Source: VRUE01 sp963727465
GTDB taxonomy: Bacteria; Actinomycetota; Thermoleophilia; Solirubrobacterales; 70-9
Direction of reading: 5' to 3'
DNA: 64,000 nucleotides
Assembly (NCBI GenBank): GCA_963727465.1
Contig: CAVSGL010000004.1
Span: forward strand, 1-64,000
The translations under genes were made by a program, and so were the position numbers. The notes below the pieces were generated by a model that did not search any database, was not told where the DNA came from, and saw nothing but the letters and a program-made list of their open reading frames with translations. This document shows, one piece after another, positions 32,795 through 41,820 of this stretch. Each line of letters opens with the position of its first letter. Positions within the stretch are counted from its first letter, which is position 1.

Positions 32795-34033
32795 ATGGCG
32801 GCACGACTGGCGGTGGGGGTAGATGCGCGGGAGCGACTGCGTCGCCTCTCCGTCGTCTTCGCAGTCGAACTCCGGGTGAAGATTGCCGCCGAGCTTTACA
32901 TGCGCGAGATGAGCGCGCAGCAGTTCTACAGGGAGTTCGGCGGCGGCTCGATCAGTCGAGTCAGTCAGAATTTTTCACGACTAGCCAAAGAAGGATGGCT
33001 CCGCCACGTCTACAGCAAAGGACCCGGCGGCACCCGGCGCGGAGGTGTCGAGCACTTCTACCGAGCGTCGGAACCGCCCTATTTTGACGCCGAGAGCTGG
33101 ACGCTTCTTCCCTATTCGGTCCGTTGCACGGCAAGCCTCAACCTGTTCAGACAAATCGCTCCGCGGCTACGCCGGGACCTTGAAGCGCCGAGCGGCGACA
33201 CCAGCCTCAAGCGCGAGCTGATTGCCACATCGGTTGTACTGGACGACGTGGGATGGGACCGAACGATCGAGACAATCAGCACACAGTTCGCACACCTCTA
33301 CGACGAGCAGGAGGACGCTCGGCGCCGTGCGCAGCAAAGCGGCGAGCAACTGATCCGGGCCGATGTGTTGCTGGCTGCGTTTCAGTCACCAGATAGCCGC
33401 GGTCAGTCAACAAAGGACCATCTTGTCGAATCCTCCCGCGAACCGCTGGTGCCCTTTGCGGAACGCCTTGCGCCGATCCTCGCCGACGAGATTCGACGGA
33501 GCATCTTGTCGGAGTTGAATGCCACGGAACTAAGCGCCGTGCAATTCCATCGAGAATTCGGGGGCGCGAGCAAGGCAGGGATAGGGCGGCGATTCAACGG
33601 CCTTGAGGATGGTGGCTGGGTGGCAATGGTTCGCACGCTCACCGGGGGGTCACGGCGCGGCGCCACGGAGCAATTGTACCGGGCAACTAAGCCCGCCGTG
33701 GACGGCTATGAACCCTGCGCCGATCCGCCAGGTTCGACGGAGAGGTCGCAGGAGTGGCAGACGTTTGAATATCTATGCCAGCAGGTCAGGGACGCCATGC
33801 GTGAGGGGACGTTCGACGCGCGGGGAAATCGCTTCCTTAGTTGGTCGATGCTCAGGCTCGACCGGCAGGGTTGGATGAACGTCCTTGCCGAACTTGAGTC
33901 GTTACCTGAATTCATTGCGAAGGAGGAGCAGCGAGCCAGAAAGCGGATCGCCCGAGCTGGCGCTGCGCCGCTCAGCGTGACGTTCTCCCTCGCGGGCCTT
34001 GAAGCGCCCAGCGAACTGCTCAAAGCCTTGTAG
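32795..34033 (+). CDS. Regulator with two winged-helix repeats
   Basis: 412 aa. The same domain occurs twice: near residues 14-96 (IAAELYMREMSAQQFYREF, then ISRVSQNFSRLAKEGWLRHV, GGTRRGGVEHFYRA) and near 221-303 (ILSELNATELSAVQFHREF, then AGIGRRFNGLEDGGWVAMV, GGSRRGATEQLYRA). Each reads as helix, helix, recognition helix and a wing that ends in an LYRA/FYRA strand. A linker of about 120 helical residues and a C-terminal helical part follow each. The start at 32795 has GAGGGA 6 nt away; the ATG at 32744 is also in frame. Codon use is less GC-biased than the host. It faces the 19-residue peptide gene. Likely a DNA-binding switch; ligand unknown. Confidence 0.75.
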   Translation: MAARLAVGVDARERLRRLSVVFAVELRVKIAAELYMREMSAQQFYREFGGGSISRVSQNFSRLAKEGWLRHVYSKGPGGTRRGGVEHFYRASEPPYFDAESWTLLPYSVRCTASLNLFRQIAPRLRRDLEAPSGDTSLKRELIATSVVLDDVGWDRTIETISTQFAHLYDEQEDARRRAQQSGEQLIRADVLLAAFQSPDSRGQSTKDHLVESSREPLVPFAERLAPILADEIRRSILSELNATELSAVQFHREFGGASKAGIGRRFNGLEDGGWVAMVRTLTGGSRRGATEQLYRATKPAVDGYEPCADPPGSTERSQEWQTFEYLCQQVRDAMREGTFDARGNRFLSWSMLRLDRQGWMNVLAELESLPEFIAKEEQRARKRIARAGAAPLSVTFSLAGLEAPSELLKAL

Positions 34034-34194
34034 CCGAGCGACCTGGCTCACGTCGCCGCCCAGCCGCGTGTCCTTCGGCGGGCCACGCACGACGCCCCGG
34101 ACCTCACCCAGCCCTTTCTCGATTGACAAGGACGACGGCGATAACCACTCGAACCACGTCACCGCCGAGTCCGTCGAGTTCATCGGCGGTCGTC

Positions 34195-34425
34195 GTGCAT
34201 AGCCCGACCGCTGGAGAGAGGCGCCCTCGGCGCCCCTCTGCCGCCACGTCCGTCAGGCGGACCGCCCTGACGGGCGAGCAGAAGGCGCTCGATCAGATCG
34301 CCGACCGGCTCGACGGTTCGGAATGGACCGCCGACGACGCAGAAGCGGTCGCCGGAATCGTCCGATCGACCGGTCGCGTCGTCCGAGAAATTGACGAGCT
34401 GCCCGAGGAGGAGCGCCCCTGCTAG
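34195..34425 (+). CDS. Small hypothetical ICE protein
   Basis: About 76 aa from a GTG at 34195. The N-terminus is basic; the C-terminal 50 residues (LTGEQKALDQIADRLDGSEWTADDAEAVAGIVRSTGRVVREIDELPEEERPC) look like a helical protein with good coding character. Followed at once by a small inverted repeat (GGAGCGCCCCT...AGGGGCGCC) that may terminate it. The start is uncertain because the frame is open upstream to 34123. No family recognised. Confidence 0.45.
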   Translation: MHSPTAGERRPRRPSAATSVRRTALTGEQKALDQIADRLDGSEWTADDAEAVAGIVRSTGRVVREIDELPEEERPC

Positions 34426-34546
34426 GGGCGCCCTCGCTTGATCGAAGCCTTCCGTCGCTTTGCGGCCAGGCGTTGTGCCTGTCACAGCCAGCAAGCGACG
34501 ACGCACCGAAGATGCTCCCGGCCCTCCAGCCGGGCCAGTTCCTCGG

Positions 34547-34563
34547 CGGCGGTCGGGGTTGGG
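34547..34563 (+). repeat. 17-bp ICE motif, copy 2
   Basis: CGGCGGTCGGGGTTGGG, identical to copy 1. Confidence 0.8.
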
Positions 34564-34728
34564 CGGTGCCGGGGTTCCTCCGCGACGCGACCGGCTCGCA
34601 GCATCTCTCTCGATTCAAGCGCAAGCGAGAATCGAGAGCCCCGCGCTTGCTCGAATGCCTGCGCATTCCTGAGCGAGCCGATCGCTGAGAGATAGGCCAT
34701 TGCCCTAGCTCGAAGCGCTCGCAGTACC

Positions 34729-34745
34729 CCCAACCCCGACCGCCG
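34729..34745 (-). repeat. 17-bp ICE motif, copy 3 (inverted)
   Basis: Exact reverse complement of copies 1 and 2; ends about 78 nt before the relaxase start. Confidence 0.8.
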
Positions 34746-34822
34746 ACACATTATGAACCCCGAACATGGGTTCGCCCAGTTCGCCGGGGCGTTCGGCCTT
34801 CCAGCCGGACGTATCCCTTGCG

Positions 34823-37800
34823 ATGGTCGGCGTCACGAAGATACAGCGAGGCAACGCCGGTTACTGGCTTGCAGCCGTCGCCGAAGGCGGCGAGGACTAC
34901 TACAACCAGCCCGGCGAGGCTCCGGGCGAATGGATCGGCGAGCTGGCCGCCGACCTCGGACTCTCCGGCCAGGTGGACGCCGAGAGCTACAGCGCCATTC
35001 TTGAGGGCACCGACCCGACGACCGGCACTCAGCTCGTCCAGCGTCCAGACACCCGCTTTCGCGAGCGTGCGGACGGCACGAAAAAGCGAGTCGAGCCGGT
35101 CCTTGGCTACGACGTGCGCTTCTCCTGTCCCAAGTCAGTCTCCATCGTTTACGCGCTCGGCGACCAGGCCACCCGCGACCGGCTTATCAACGTCGTCAAC
35201 GACGCCGTTCGTCAAGGGCTCGCCCACCTTGAGCATGAAGCCTGCTTTGTCCAGCGCGGTCGCGGCGGCCACCGAATCGAGCGCGGTGAGGGCTTTGCCG
35301 GGATGGCCTTCCGGCATCGAATGAGCCGCAGCGGAGACCCTGCCCTTCACGTCCACGTCGTTATCTCGAACCTAACCCGCGCCCTCTCAGACGGAAAATG
35401 GCTCAGCCTCGCCAGCCCCCAGGGTCGCTCTCCGCTTTGGCCGCACGGCAAGTCTGCGGGCGTCATTTTCCAAGCTGCCCTCCGCGCTGGCTTCATGCGC
35501 GAGTTTGGCCTGAGCTTCGAGGACGTGACCAACGGATACGCCGACCTCAAAGGCTTTGACCGCGACGTGATCGACGCCCTCAGCACCCGCTCCAAAGAGA
35601 TCGCAACTTGGCAAGAGAAGCACGGCGTCAGCAGCGTCGAGGCCGCGCAGACCGCCGCCTACCGAACCCGAGCCAACAAGGATTACGGCGTCGATGAAGA
35701 TGGCCGCCGCGCCGAGTGGGAACGCACCGCCGAGCCGTTCGGAGTCACCCCCGAGAGCGTGAACGGATATGTCCACGCCGCCAGCCCACGCGGGCCCCGC
35801 CCCGTCAGTCCGGCCGACATTGACAGGGCTCTGAGATCGCTTGAGGACACGTCCTCGCATTTCGACCGCCGCGCCCTGCTCTGGGCGCTGTGCGATCAAC
35901 TCCCCGAGGGTGCGAGCCGCGCCGACCTCACCGCCGCTGTCGATCAGATACTCGCCAGCGACCGAATCGTCTGTCTCCACGAAGCAGACGGGCCGCTCGA
36001 CTTCGACCAGTTCACGACTCCGCGCATCGCCGAGATGGAGCGGCACTTCATCGACGGAGCGCTTCGCGGCCAAGACGCCGGGATAGCCCAGGTTTCCGGC
36101 GCCTCTGTTGACCGCATCCTCGCCACCCACCGACCCGAACTCGGCCCCGACCAGCGCGACATGGTGATCCGCCTCACGACCGGCGGCGAGCGCGTCGTCG
36201 CCGTCGCGGCCTTGCCGGGCACCGGCAAGACCACGGCGCTCGACGCCGCTCGCGAAGCATGGGAATCAGCCGGGATCGACGTGCAAGGCTGCGCCGTCGC
36301 CTGGACGGCAAGCACCGAGCTGAAAGACGCCGGGATCATCAACGCCACGTCGATCCGGTCGTTGCTCAATCACGCCGAGGCCGACGCCGCACAGGGGATC
36401 ATTCCCTTCCGGCGCGGGACCGTCCTCGTCGTTGATGAGGCCAGCATGGTTTCAACCCCGGACCTTGAGGCGCTGCGCCTGCTCGTTCTCGAATGCGACG
36501 GCAAGCTCGTCGTGATCGGCGACCCCCGACAGATAGGCGCCATCGGTCCCGGCGGCGTCTACGCCCACCTGACCCGCGCCACCGAGCCCGCCCGCTTGCA
36601 GACCATCTGGCGCCAGCACCGCCCGGAGGATCAGCAGCTCGTCCGCCTCGTCCACGAAGGACGCGGCTCGGAGGCGCTTGACCTCCTACGCGCGAACGAC
36701 CGCCTAGTTATCGGCGACGATCTCCCAACCGTCCTAGACGCGCAACTCGCCGACTGGTACCGCGCGTACGCAACGGGCGAGGACGCCCTGATGATCGCTA
36801 GACGAAACCGCGACGTTGACCATCTCAACGACCAGGCGCGCGAGCTGCTACGAGAGGACGGCGCGCTCGCCGACGCAGAGGTGATCGTCGGCGAGCGCGC
36901 CTTCACGGCAGGGGATCGCGTTCAGACCCGCATCAACCGCGAAGGAGTCTGCAACCGCGAACGCTGGGACGTTCTCGACGCGGACGCTGACGCCCGGACG
37001 CTCACTCTCCGCCGGGTCGGAGGCGACGAACGAACCGTCACCCTTGGACCCGCCTACCTAAACCGGCGCCGCCAGGACAACGGCCCGTCACTCGACTATG
37101 CCTACGCCGTAACCAAGTTCGGCGCTCAGGGCAAGACCGTGGATCGAGCCTTCCCCCTGCTCGACGCTGGCGCCGATCTTGAGCAGGAGGTCGTCGCCCT
37201 CAGCCGAGCCCGCGTAATCGAGAACGTCTACACGGTCGCGTCGTCCGAGTTGCTTGACCCCGAACTTAGTCCGGCCCGCCGCGAACTCTCAGACCCCCTC
37301 CACGACATACGCTCCGCCATCGAGCGCGAGGGCAACGACTACGCCGCCGCCGAGGTCGCGATCCGCGAGCGGATCAAGAACCTCACGCCCCGCGAGCTGG
37401 CCGACCGTCGCAGCGCTCTGCTCGCCGCCGGTCGCGCAGCCGACCCCATTCTCAGCCGCCGCGACCAGCTCGACCGCCACATCAAAGACGCCGAGTATTG
37501 GATCGCCGCCCTCACCCGTGAGCGGGACGCCATCGAGGCCATGAAGCAACCGCCCGCCGACGAGCTGGCGAGCGTCATGCGCGCCGAGTCTGTCCAGACC
37601 GACCGCCTCCGCCGCGACTCCGCCGAGCGCGACGCACTCCCAAGGCCCGACACTTCCGAACCGCCGCTTCCCCTGGACCCCGACAAACGCCTTGAAGCCG
37701 CCCTAGTCGATCAGCGCATTGACTATCTCGCTCGCGCGGACGTGAAGGCTGCTCAGCTCGAACCATCGAAGGTCATGTACGACACCTTCGGCTCATTCCC

Positions 37801-38044
37801 CGCCAACGATCCTGTGAAATCAGTCGCATGGGGCCAAGGCGCACACGCCCTCGCGACCTACCGCCGCCGCCACGGAATCACCGACGAGCGGAACCCACTC
37901 GGCGCACAGCCGCGCAGCGGCGCGGCCCGCGCCGAGCGCGCCAGAACGCAGCGCCGCATCCAAGACGCCCAGCGCAAGCTAGGCCGCGCTGGCGACCGCT
38001 CAGCCCAACGTGCCCCAGCCCGCACCCCGACCATCGGCCGCTGA
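34823..38044 (+). CDS. MobF-type relaxase-helicase (TrwC/TraA-like)
   Basis: Nicks the ICE at its origin of transfer and unwinds the transferred strand (1073 aa). N-terminal TrwC domain: MVGVTKIQRGNAGYWLAAV and EDYYNQPGEAPGEWIG with candidate catalytic tyrosines, YDVRFSCPKSVSIVYAL, and the metal-binding GDPALHVHVVISN. Near residue 465 a RecD-like helicase begins: Walker A ALPGTGKTTAL, Walker B VVDEASMVSTPDLEA, GDPRQIGAIGPGG and the late motif YAVTKFGAQGKTVDRAF. The C-terminus is helical and basic. The frame opens at 34766, but the TrwC domain normally begins at the MVG.TKI position, so 34823 is preferred. Confidence 0.93.
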   Translation: MVGVTKIQRGNAGYWLAAVAEGGEDYYNQPGEAPGEWIGELAADLGLSGQVDAESYSAILEGTDPTTGTQLVQRPDTRFRERADGTKKRVEPVLGYDVRFSCPKSVSIVYALGDQATRDRLINVVNDAVRQGLAHLEHEACFVQRGRGGHRIERGEGFAGMAFRHRMSRSGDPALHVHVVISNLTRALSDGKWLSLASPQGRSPLWPHGKSAGVIFQAALRAGFMREFGLSFEDVTNGYADLKGFDRDVIDALSTRSKEIATWQEKHGVSSVEAAQTAAYRTRANKDYGVDEDGRRAEWERTAEPFGVTPESVNGYVHAASPRGPRPVSPADIDRALRSLEDTSSHFDRRALLWALCDQLPEGASRADLTAAVDQILASDRIVCLHEADGPLDFDQFTTPRIAEMERHFIDGALRGQDAGIAQVSGASVDRILATHRPELGPDQRDMVIRLTTGGERVVAVAALPGTGKTTALDAAREAWESAGIDVQGCAVAWTASTELKDAGIINATSIRSLLNHAEADAAQGIIPFRRGTVLVVDEASMVSTPDLEALRLLVLECDGKLVVIGDPRQIGAIGPGGVYAHLTRATEPARLQTIWRQHRPEDQQLVRLVHEGRGSEALDLLRANDRLVIGDDLPTVLDAQLADWYRAYATGEDALMIARRNRDVDHLNDQARELLREDGALADAEVIVGERAFTAGDRVQTRINREGVCNRERWDVLDADADARTLTLRRVGGDERTVTLGPAYLNRRRQDNGPSLDYAYAVTKFGAQGKTVDRAFPLLDAGADLEQEVVALSRARVIENVYTVASSELLDPELSPARRELSDPLHDIRSAIEREGNDYAAAEVAIRERIKNLTPRELADRRSALLAAGRAADPILSRRDQLDRHIKDAEYWIAALTRERDAIEAMKQPPADELASVMRAESVQTDRLRRDSAERDALPRPDTSEPPLPLDPDKRLEAALVDQRIDYLARADVKAAQLEPSKVMYDTFGSFPANDPVKSVAWGQGAHALATYRRRHGITDERNPLGAQPRSGAARAERARTQRRIQDAQRKLGRAGDRSAQRAPARTPTIGR

Positions 38045-38179
38045 CGCTCGATTTCCGGGGGCGTTCGCGCGCTCGATCTGACGTACTCCCCATGAATGCC
38101 TTGCCCCACATAAAGACCGGGCGCCACGGCTCGGCTTCGGCAAGGCCAGGCGTGAGCGGTTCCGGCCCTCACGTCGTCT

Positions 38180-38274
38180 CACCCGCCGAACGCGGGAGCG
38201 GAGTCCTCAGCTCGATTGTGGCGCACCCGTAGGGCGCGCGCTTCGGGGCTCCTAGCTCCCGCGTTCGGCGGGTG
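38180..38274 (+). repeat. 95-bp hairpin upstream of a small ICE gene
   Basis: Perfect 20-bp arms (38180-38199 and 38255-38274) around 55 nt. It ends 21 nt before the ATG at 38296 and would lie in the leader of that gene or end the relaxase message. The rest of 38045-38295 shows no gene. Confidence 0.8.
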
Positions 38275-38295
38275 CCTTCAACAAGGAGGGCCGAA

Positions 38296-38520
38296 ATGCC
38301 TACCGCAGGACTCAGCACCTCAGACCGTGGCGACACCAGCCTCAGAGATCGACGCGCCATGCTCGATCAACTTGGCCCGGCGGGACGACTCACCTATTAC
38401 CGGATGGGTCAGCTCACCCTTCGCGACCTAAACATCTGGGCTGCGCGCTACCCCGACGAGGTTCCGACCGTGAACGGGGAGGTCGAGTGGATCGGCCTCC
38501 GCCTTGCAGATCTCGACTGA
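38296..38520 (+). CDS. Small hypothetical ICE protein
   Basis: 74 aa from the ATG at 38296, with AGGAGGG 6 nt away. TSDRGDTSLRDRRAMLDQLGPAGRLTYYRMGQLTLRDLNIWAARYPDEVPTVNGEVEWIGLRLADLD reads as a small alpha/beta protein; no family recognised. It is downstream of the relaxase, behind the long hairpin, and converges on the type IV secretion operon. It may be a transfer accessory protein, but nothing in the sequence proves it. Confidence 0.65.
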   Translation: MPTAGLSTSDRGDTSLRDRRAMLDQLGPAGRLTYYRMGQLTLRDLNIWAARYPDEVPTVNGEVEWIGLRLADLD

Positions 38521-38531
38521 GCGCCCGACGC

Positions 38532-39074
38532 TTACAGACCGAACTCAGCGGCGGGCGGCGTAGGCGCCGGCGATTCCGGCGCCTGCGCCGCAGCCACTTC
38601 CGGAGCCGGTTCCGGCGCCGGTTCTGTTTCAGCGGGCGCCGGCGGCGCAGAGGCTTCCGGAGCGTCCAGCTCGGGAGTTACAGCCGCTCGCCTGCGGCTT
38701 CGCGGCTGACCCTCGAGCTGGCCCGCGCGCTCCCGTCGATTCGCCCTTCGCCGTGCCTCAGTCCTCGCGCGCCGCTCCCGTCGACGCTCGCGCGTCGACA
38801 CTCGCGGCTCAGGCCGTGACGCCCGCCGCGTCACCTTTACGTCCGGCTCCGGCGCCGGGCTCGATCCTCCACCGCCGGGCACGACCAGGACGGCGACTAG
38901 GCCGACCATGAGCAACGCCACCGTTACGACAGCGACGCGGCGCGGCGCGGGCACCGAGCCTCGCGGCATCGGGGCCCCCCGCTGCGCCGCTCGCCCCTCG
39001 CCGTCGCCATCGACGGGTTTACCGCGCCCAAACGCGACGGTATCCGCTCCCCACGACGACCGCTCCCCGCTCAC
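38532..39074 (-). CDS. Single-pass membrane protein ending in EFGL
   Basis: 180 aa. A cytoplasmic N-terminus of about 45 residues, one membrane helix (VAVVTVALLMVGLVAVLVV), a strongly basic stretch (RERRRERRARTEARRRANRRERAG) and a Pro/Ala/Glu-rich disordered tail ending PPAAEFGL. Last gene of the transfer operon, overlapping the coupling protein gene by 4 nt. The same last four residues end the sigma-factor-like protein at 50596. Basic stretch and position suggest it helps DNA or relaxase docking or surface exposure; this is inference. Confidence 0.75.
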   Translation of the reverse strand: MSGERSSWGADTVAFGRGKPVDGDGEGRAAQRGAPMPRGSVPAPRRVAVVTVALLMVGLVAVLVVPGGGGSSPAPEPDVKVTRRASRPEPRVSTRERRRERRARTEARRRANRRERAGQLEGQPRSRRRAAVTPELDAPEASAPPAPAETEPAPEPAPEVAAAQAPESPAPTPPAAEFGL

Positions 39075-40519
39075 CGTTGCCCCTCGGCGAGCGCCCGCAG
39101 CTCCCGCTCAGCAAACCACGGCCGCAACGCGAGCTTGGCGGGCGGCAGATGCCCGTACACCAAGACGGCGCTACCCGGCCGCCCACCCCGGACAACGGCG
39201 GCCGATGCCAGCTCCCGATACATGCTCCCCTCCGTTGACGACGCGCGGCCTTGCTCGCCCGCCGTCTCACTTCGCTGGCGAAACTCGCCGTCGCCCACAA
39301 CCCGACTGATGTAGCGGAGCGTGTCCGGGTCGCCGATCCCACTAGCGAAGACCTTGGCCCGGTGGTTGTTGATGATCGTTTGCGCCCGCTTGCCGTACCG
39401 CGCATCCACCTGTGCCAAGTCCTGAAAGACCGTGACGAGCTGAATGCCCTGGCCCGCCCCCGTCGAAGCTAGCCCGTCCAGGTCGGGCATCGGCGCGATG
39501 TTCGCCGCCTCGTCGAGAACGATCAAGAGCGGCGGGTCGATGGGCTTACCCGTCTGCGCCGAGAACTCATAGACGACGCCAACCAGTTCGGAGAGCATCG
39601 CCGCGAACAACGTCCGCAATCGCTCTTGCTCATGCGCCGGGGCGCAGAGATAGAGCGTGTTCGCTCGCCCGTCCAGCAGCTCGGCGGGCGTATATTCCGG
39701 CTGCGAGCTAGCGTCAAGAACGCGCGGATCAGCAAACGCTCCGATGATCGTCTCCGCAGTCGTGTAGATCGAGCTGCGCTGCCGCTCCTCGCGGTTCCAG
39801 TTCGCATTCCACGCGCTCAGCGCGTCGGGCGACTGACTCACCACAAGACGCTCCGTAACCTCCTGCTCTGCCTCCGGCCCGTCGTTCAGCCAGCGGATCA
39901 CGTCCGCCATCTGACCCCCGCTCGTCGCCGCTGCGAACAACAGCGGCGCCAACAACTTCTCCGCCGCCGCGTACCAAAAGTCCGCATCCTCCAACCCCGC
40001 AGCGCCCCCAGACTTAGCCGAGCTGGAAAGCCAATGCGCGACCCGCATCGCCCCTCGCCAGCTTCCACACCCAGAGAGCGGCGTCGCCTTGATCGACTCG
40101 ATGCCGGTAGCCCCGGTCGGATCGAAGACCATCGTTTTCCCCAACTCCTGCCGCCGCGCCAGCGTCGTCAGCAGAAGGTCGCTCTTGACCGACGTAGCAA
40201 CCACCGGCCCGTCCCACTCCAACAGGGCGGGGATCGCGAACCCGGTCGTCTTGAGGCTCACCGTGCTTGGACCGACCACAACAACCGACGCCCGATCCTC
40301 AGCGGCAACAAGACGCCGACCCTGGCGACCCAGAATCAGACGCCCGCGCCGCGCACCCTTCACATGGAGCGCCCGAAGATCGCGTTTGCTCGCCCAGCGC
40401 GCGCCCTGTACGCGCCGCTGACGCGAGCCGCCGCCGTCCCGCAGGTAGCGGTCCAGCAGATGAACACCGACCACTACGGCGCCCAGACCGAGAGCGACGA
40501 TCATCGTCGCCCCGCTCAC
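39071..40519 (-). CDS. Type IV coupling protein, VirD4/TraG-like
   Basis: Brings the relaxase-DNA complex to the secretion channel (482 aa). N-terminal membrane segment (MIVALGLGAVVVGVHLLDRYL), nucleotide-binding VVVGPSTVSLKTTGFAIPALLEWDGPVVATSVKSDLL, Walker B LLIVLDEAANIAPMPDL, then GIQLVTVFQDLAQVDARYG and HRAKVFASGIGDPDTLRYIS. The P-loop is unusual: GPSTVSLKTT in place of GPTGSGKT, with no Gly before the Lys. The rest of the motif set is intact, so it is probably active. Overlaps the genes on both sides by 4 nt. Confidence 0.88.
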   Translation of the reverse strand: MSGATMIVALGLGAVVVGVHLLDRYLRDGGGSRQRRVQGARWASKRDLRALHVKGARRGRLILGRQGRRLVAAEDRASVVVVGPSTVSLKTTGFAIPALLEWDGPVVATSVKSDLLLTTLARRQELGKTMVFDPTGATGIESIKATPLSGCGSWRGAMRVAHWLSSSAKSGGAAGLEDADFWYAAAEKLLAPLLFAAATSGGQMADVIRWLNDGPEAEQEVTERLVVSQSPDALSAWNANWNREERQRSSIYTTAETIIGAFADPRVLDASSQPEYTPAELLDGRANTLYLCAPAHEQERLRTLFAAMLSELVGVVYEFSAQTGKPIDPPLLIVLDEAANIAPMPDLDGLASTGAGQGIQLVTVFQDLAQVDARYGKRAQTIINNHRAKVFASGIGDPDTLRYISRVVGDGEFRQRSETAGEQGRASSTEGSMYRELASAAVVRGGRPGSAVLVYGHLPPAKLALRPWFAERELRALAEGQR

Positions 40520-41820
40520 GCCGCCGCCCCCTCGATCAGCTCCCGATGGCCGACCATCCGAGCATCGGTGTCAACCAGGTCTTGCTCGAACGACGACAAC
40601 CGATGCTGCACCAGGAAGGAGCGCCGCCCGACGATCCACAGCGCCTCGCCCCGGCGAAGCGTCGGCACCAACTCCGTCTCCGTCGCGGACAGGCCCAGGA
40701 GGTTTCGCAACCCCTCGATTTGGTCGGGCGGCTGCGCGAGGACGACCTTCGTATCCGCGTCCGCGATCAGCCCCTCCGCGATCCGCGCCTCTCGCGACCC
40801 AGCCGCCCCCGACGCCCCCAGGTCTGACAGCCGGTGCAGAGCGAGAATGTTCTGCACACCGATGGAGCGCGACAGCTTGAAGGACCGTTGCAGCCATTCA
40901 GCAACGCCCAGGTCGGCAGTGATCCGCCATGCCTCGTCAACGGCGATGATGACCTTCGCGCCGTCGCCCTCGCCCGCCTCAGCGGCTCGCTTGCGCTCCA
41001 TCACGACGCCCTGCAACCACGCTGCGGCGCAGGTCATAAGGATTCCGAGCGCGGCCGAGTCTTGAACCGCCGACAAGTCCAGAACGACGAACGGCGCATC
41101 CAGGTCGAGCCCGGCCGTGGTCGGCCCATCGAACATGCCACGCAAGTCGCCGTGACATAGCCGCTGCAACGCCAACGCCACCTGCCGCGTCGCCGCCGCA
41201 AGGTCCGGCAGCTCCATGACCAGCTCCGCCGACATGGACTCCGCCGGATGGAGCAGCGCATCGACAACCTGCGGCAACGTCGGCTCCACGTCAGGCGCCG
41301 CCTCGCTGACGATCTTCAACGCGACCCGCAGGCCCGCGTCCTCTTCCGGCGTCAGCTCGCGCCGCAGCGCTGCCGCTGCGACAGATCGCAGGAGGCTCAG
41401 TTGACCCTCCCGACCGCCGCGCGGACTGAGCGGGTTCAACCGCACCGATCCGCCGGGCGCGAGCGCAATGGGCGCCCCGCCCAGCGCTCGCGCCAGCGGC
41501 GCGTACTCAGACTTCGGATCGAGCGCCCACGCCTGCCGCCCAAAGACATGCTGCCGAGCTATGTAGGTCTTGAGGAACGCAGACTTGCCGCGCCCGAGCT
41601 GGCCGACGACCAGCATGTTCGGGCCGGACAAGACGCCTTGCTCGTAGGCAGCCCACGGATCGAACACCCACGCCCCGCCGCAGGCATCCCGGCCGATATA
41701 GGCGCCTGGCGCTCCTAGACCGCCCTCAGCCAAGAACGGGTACGCCGCCTGGAAGTGCGCCGTCGTCGCAGCGTGACCCGGCCGCTCCGCACGGTAGCTG
41801 CCCCGACGAAGCGGCCTCAC
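40516..41820 (-). CDS. VirB4-like conjugation ATPase
   Basis: Energises the mating channel (434 aa). Seen: GVLSGPNMLVVGQLGRGKSAFLKTYIARQ (Walker A), ALDPKSEYAPLARAL, LDLSAVQDSAALGILMTCAAAWL, VIIAVDEAWRI (Walker B with DEAW) and the late motif QNILALHRLSDLGASG. This is the VirB4/TraC C-terminal ATPase domain alone; the N-terminal half seen in full VirB4 may be supplied by the SCO6880-like protein of the next gene upstream. Overlaps neighbours by 4 nt. Confidence 0.88.
   Translation of the reverse strand: MRPLRRGSYRAERPGHAATTAHFQAAYPFLAEGGLGAPGAYIGRDACGGAWVFDPWAAYEQGVLSGPNMLVVGQLGRGKSAFLKTYIARQHVFGRQAWALDPKSEYAPLARALGGAPIALAPGGSVRLNPLSPRGGREGQLSLLRSVAAAALRRELTPEEDAGLRVALKIVSEAAPDVEPTLPQVVDALLHPAESMSAELVMELPDLAAATRQVALALQRLCHGDLRGMFDGPTTAGLDLDAPFVVLDLSAVQDSAALGILMTCAAAWLQGVVMERKRAAEAGEGDGAKVIIAVDEAWRITADLGVAEWLQRSFKLSRSIGVQNILALHRLSDLGASGAAGSREARIAEGLIADADTKVVLAQPPDQIEGLRNLLGLSATETELVPTLRRGEALWIVGRRSFLVQHRLSSFEQDLVDTDARMVGHRELIEGAAA

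Larger units (their letters stand above)
34426..34822. other. Region before the relaxase, candidate origin of transfer
   Basis: Holds two inverted copies of the 17-bp motif (34547-34563 and 34729-34745). Short frames exist on both strands, e.g. a 72-aa minus frame 34482-34700 (SLRNAQAFEQARGSRF...), but none is convincing. Its place directly upstream of a relaxase gene suits an oriT. Confidence 0.45.

Noticed and set aside
34473..34700. Short frames on both strands (71-72 codons) before the relaxase
   Set aside because: They overlap each other, lack ribosome sites and cover the inverted 17-bp motifs; not supported as genes, though the minus one is not excluded.
34766..34822. Upstream start for the relaxase at 34766
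   Set aside because: Adds 19 residues before the conserved TrwC start MVGVTKIQ; kept only as an alternative.
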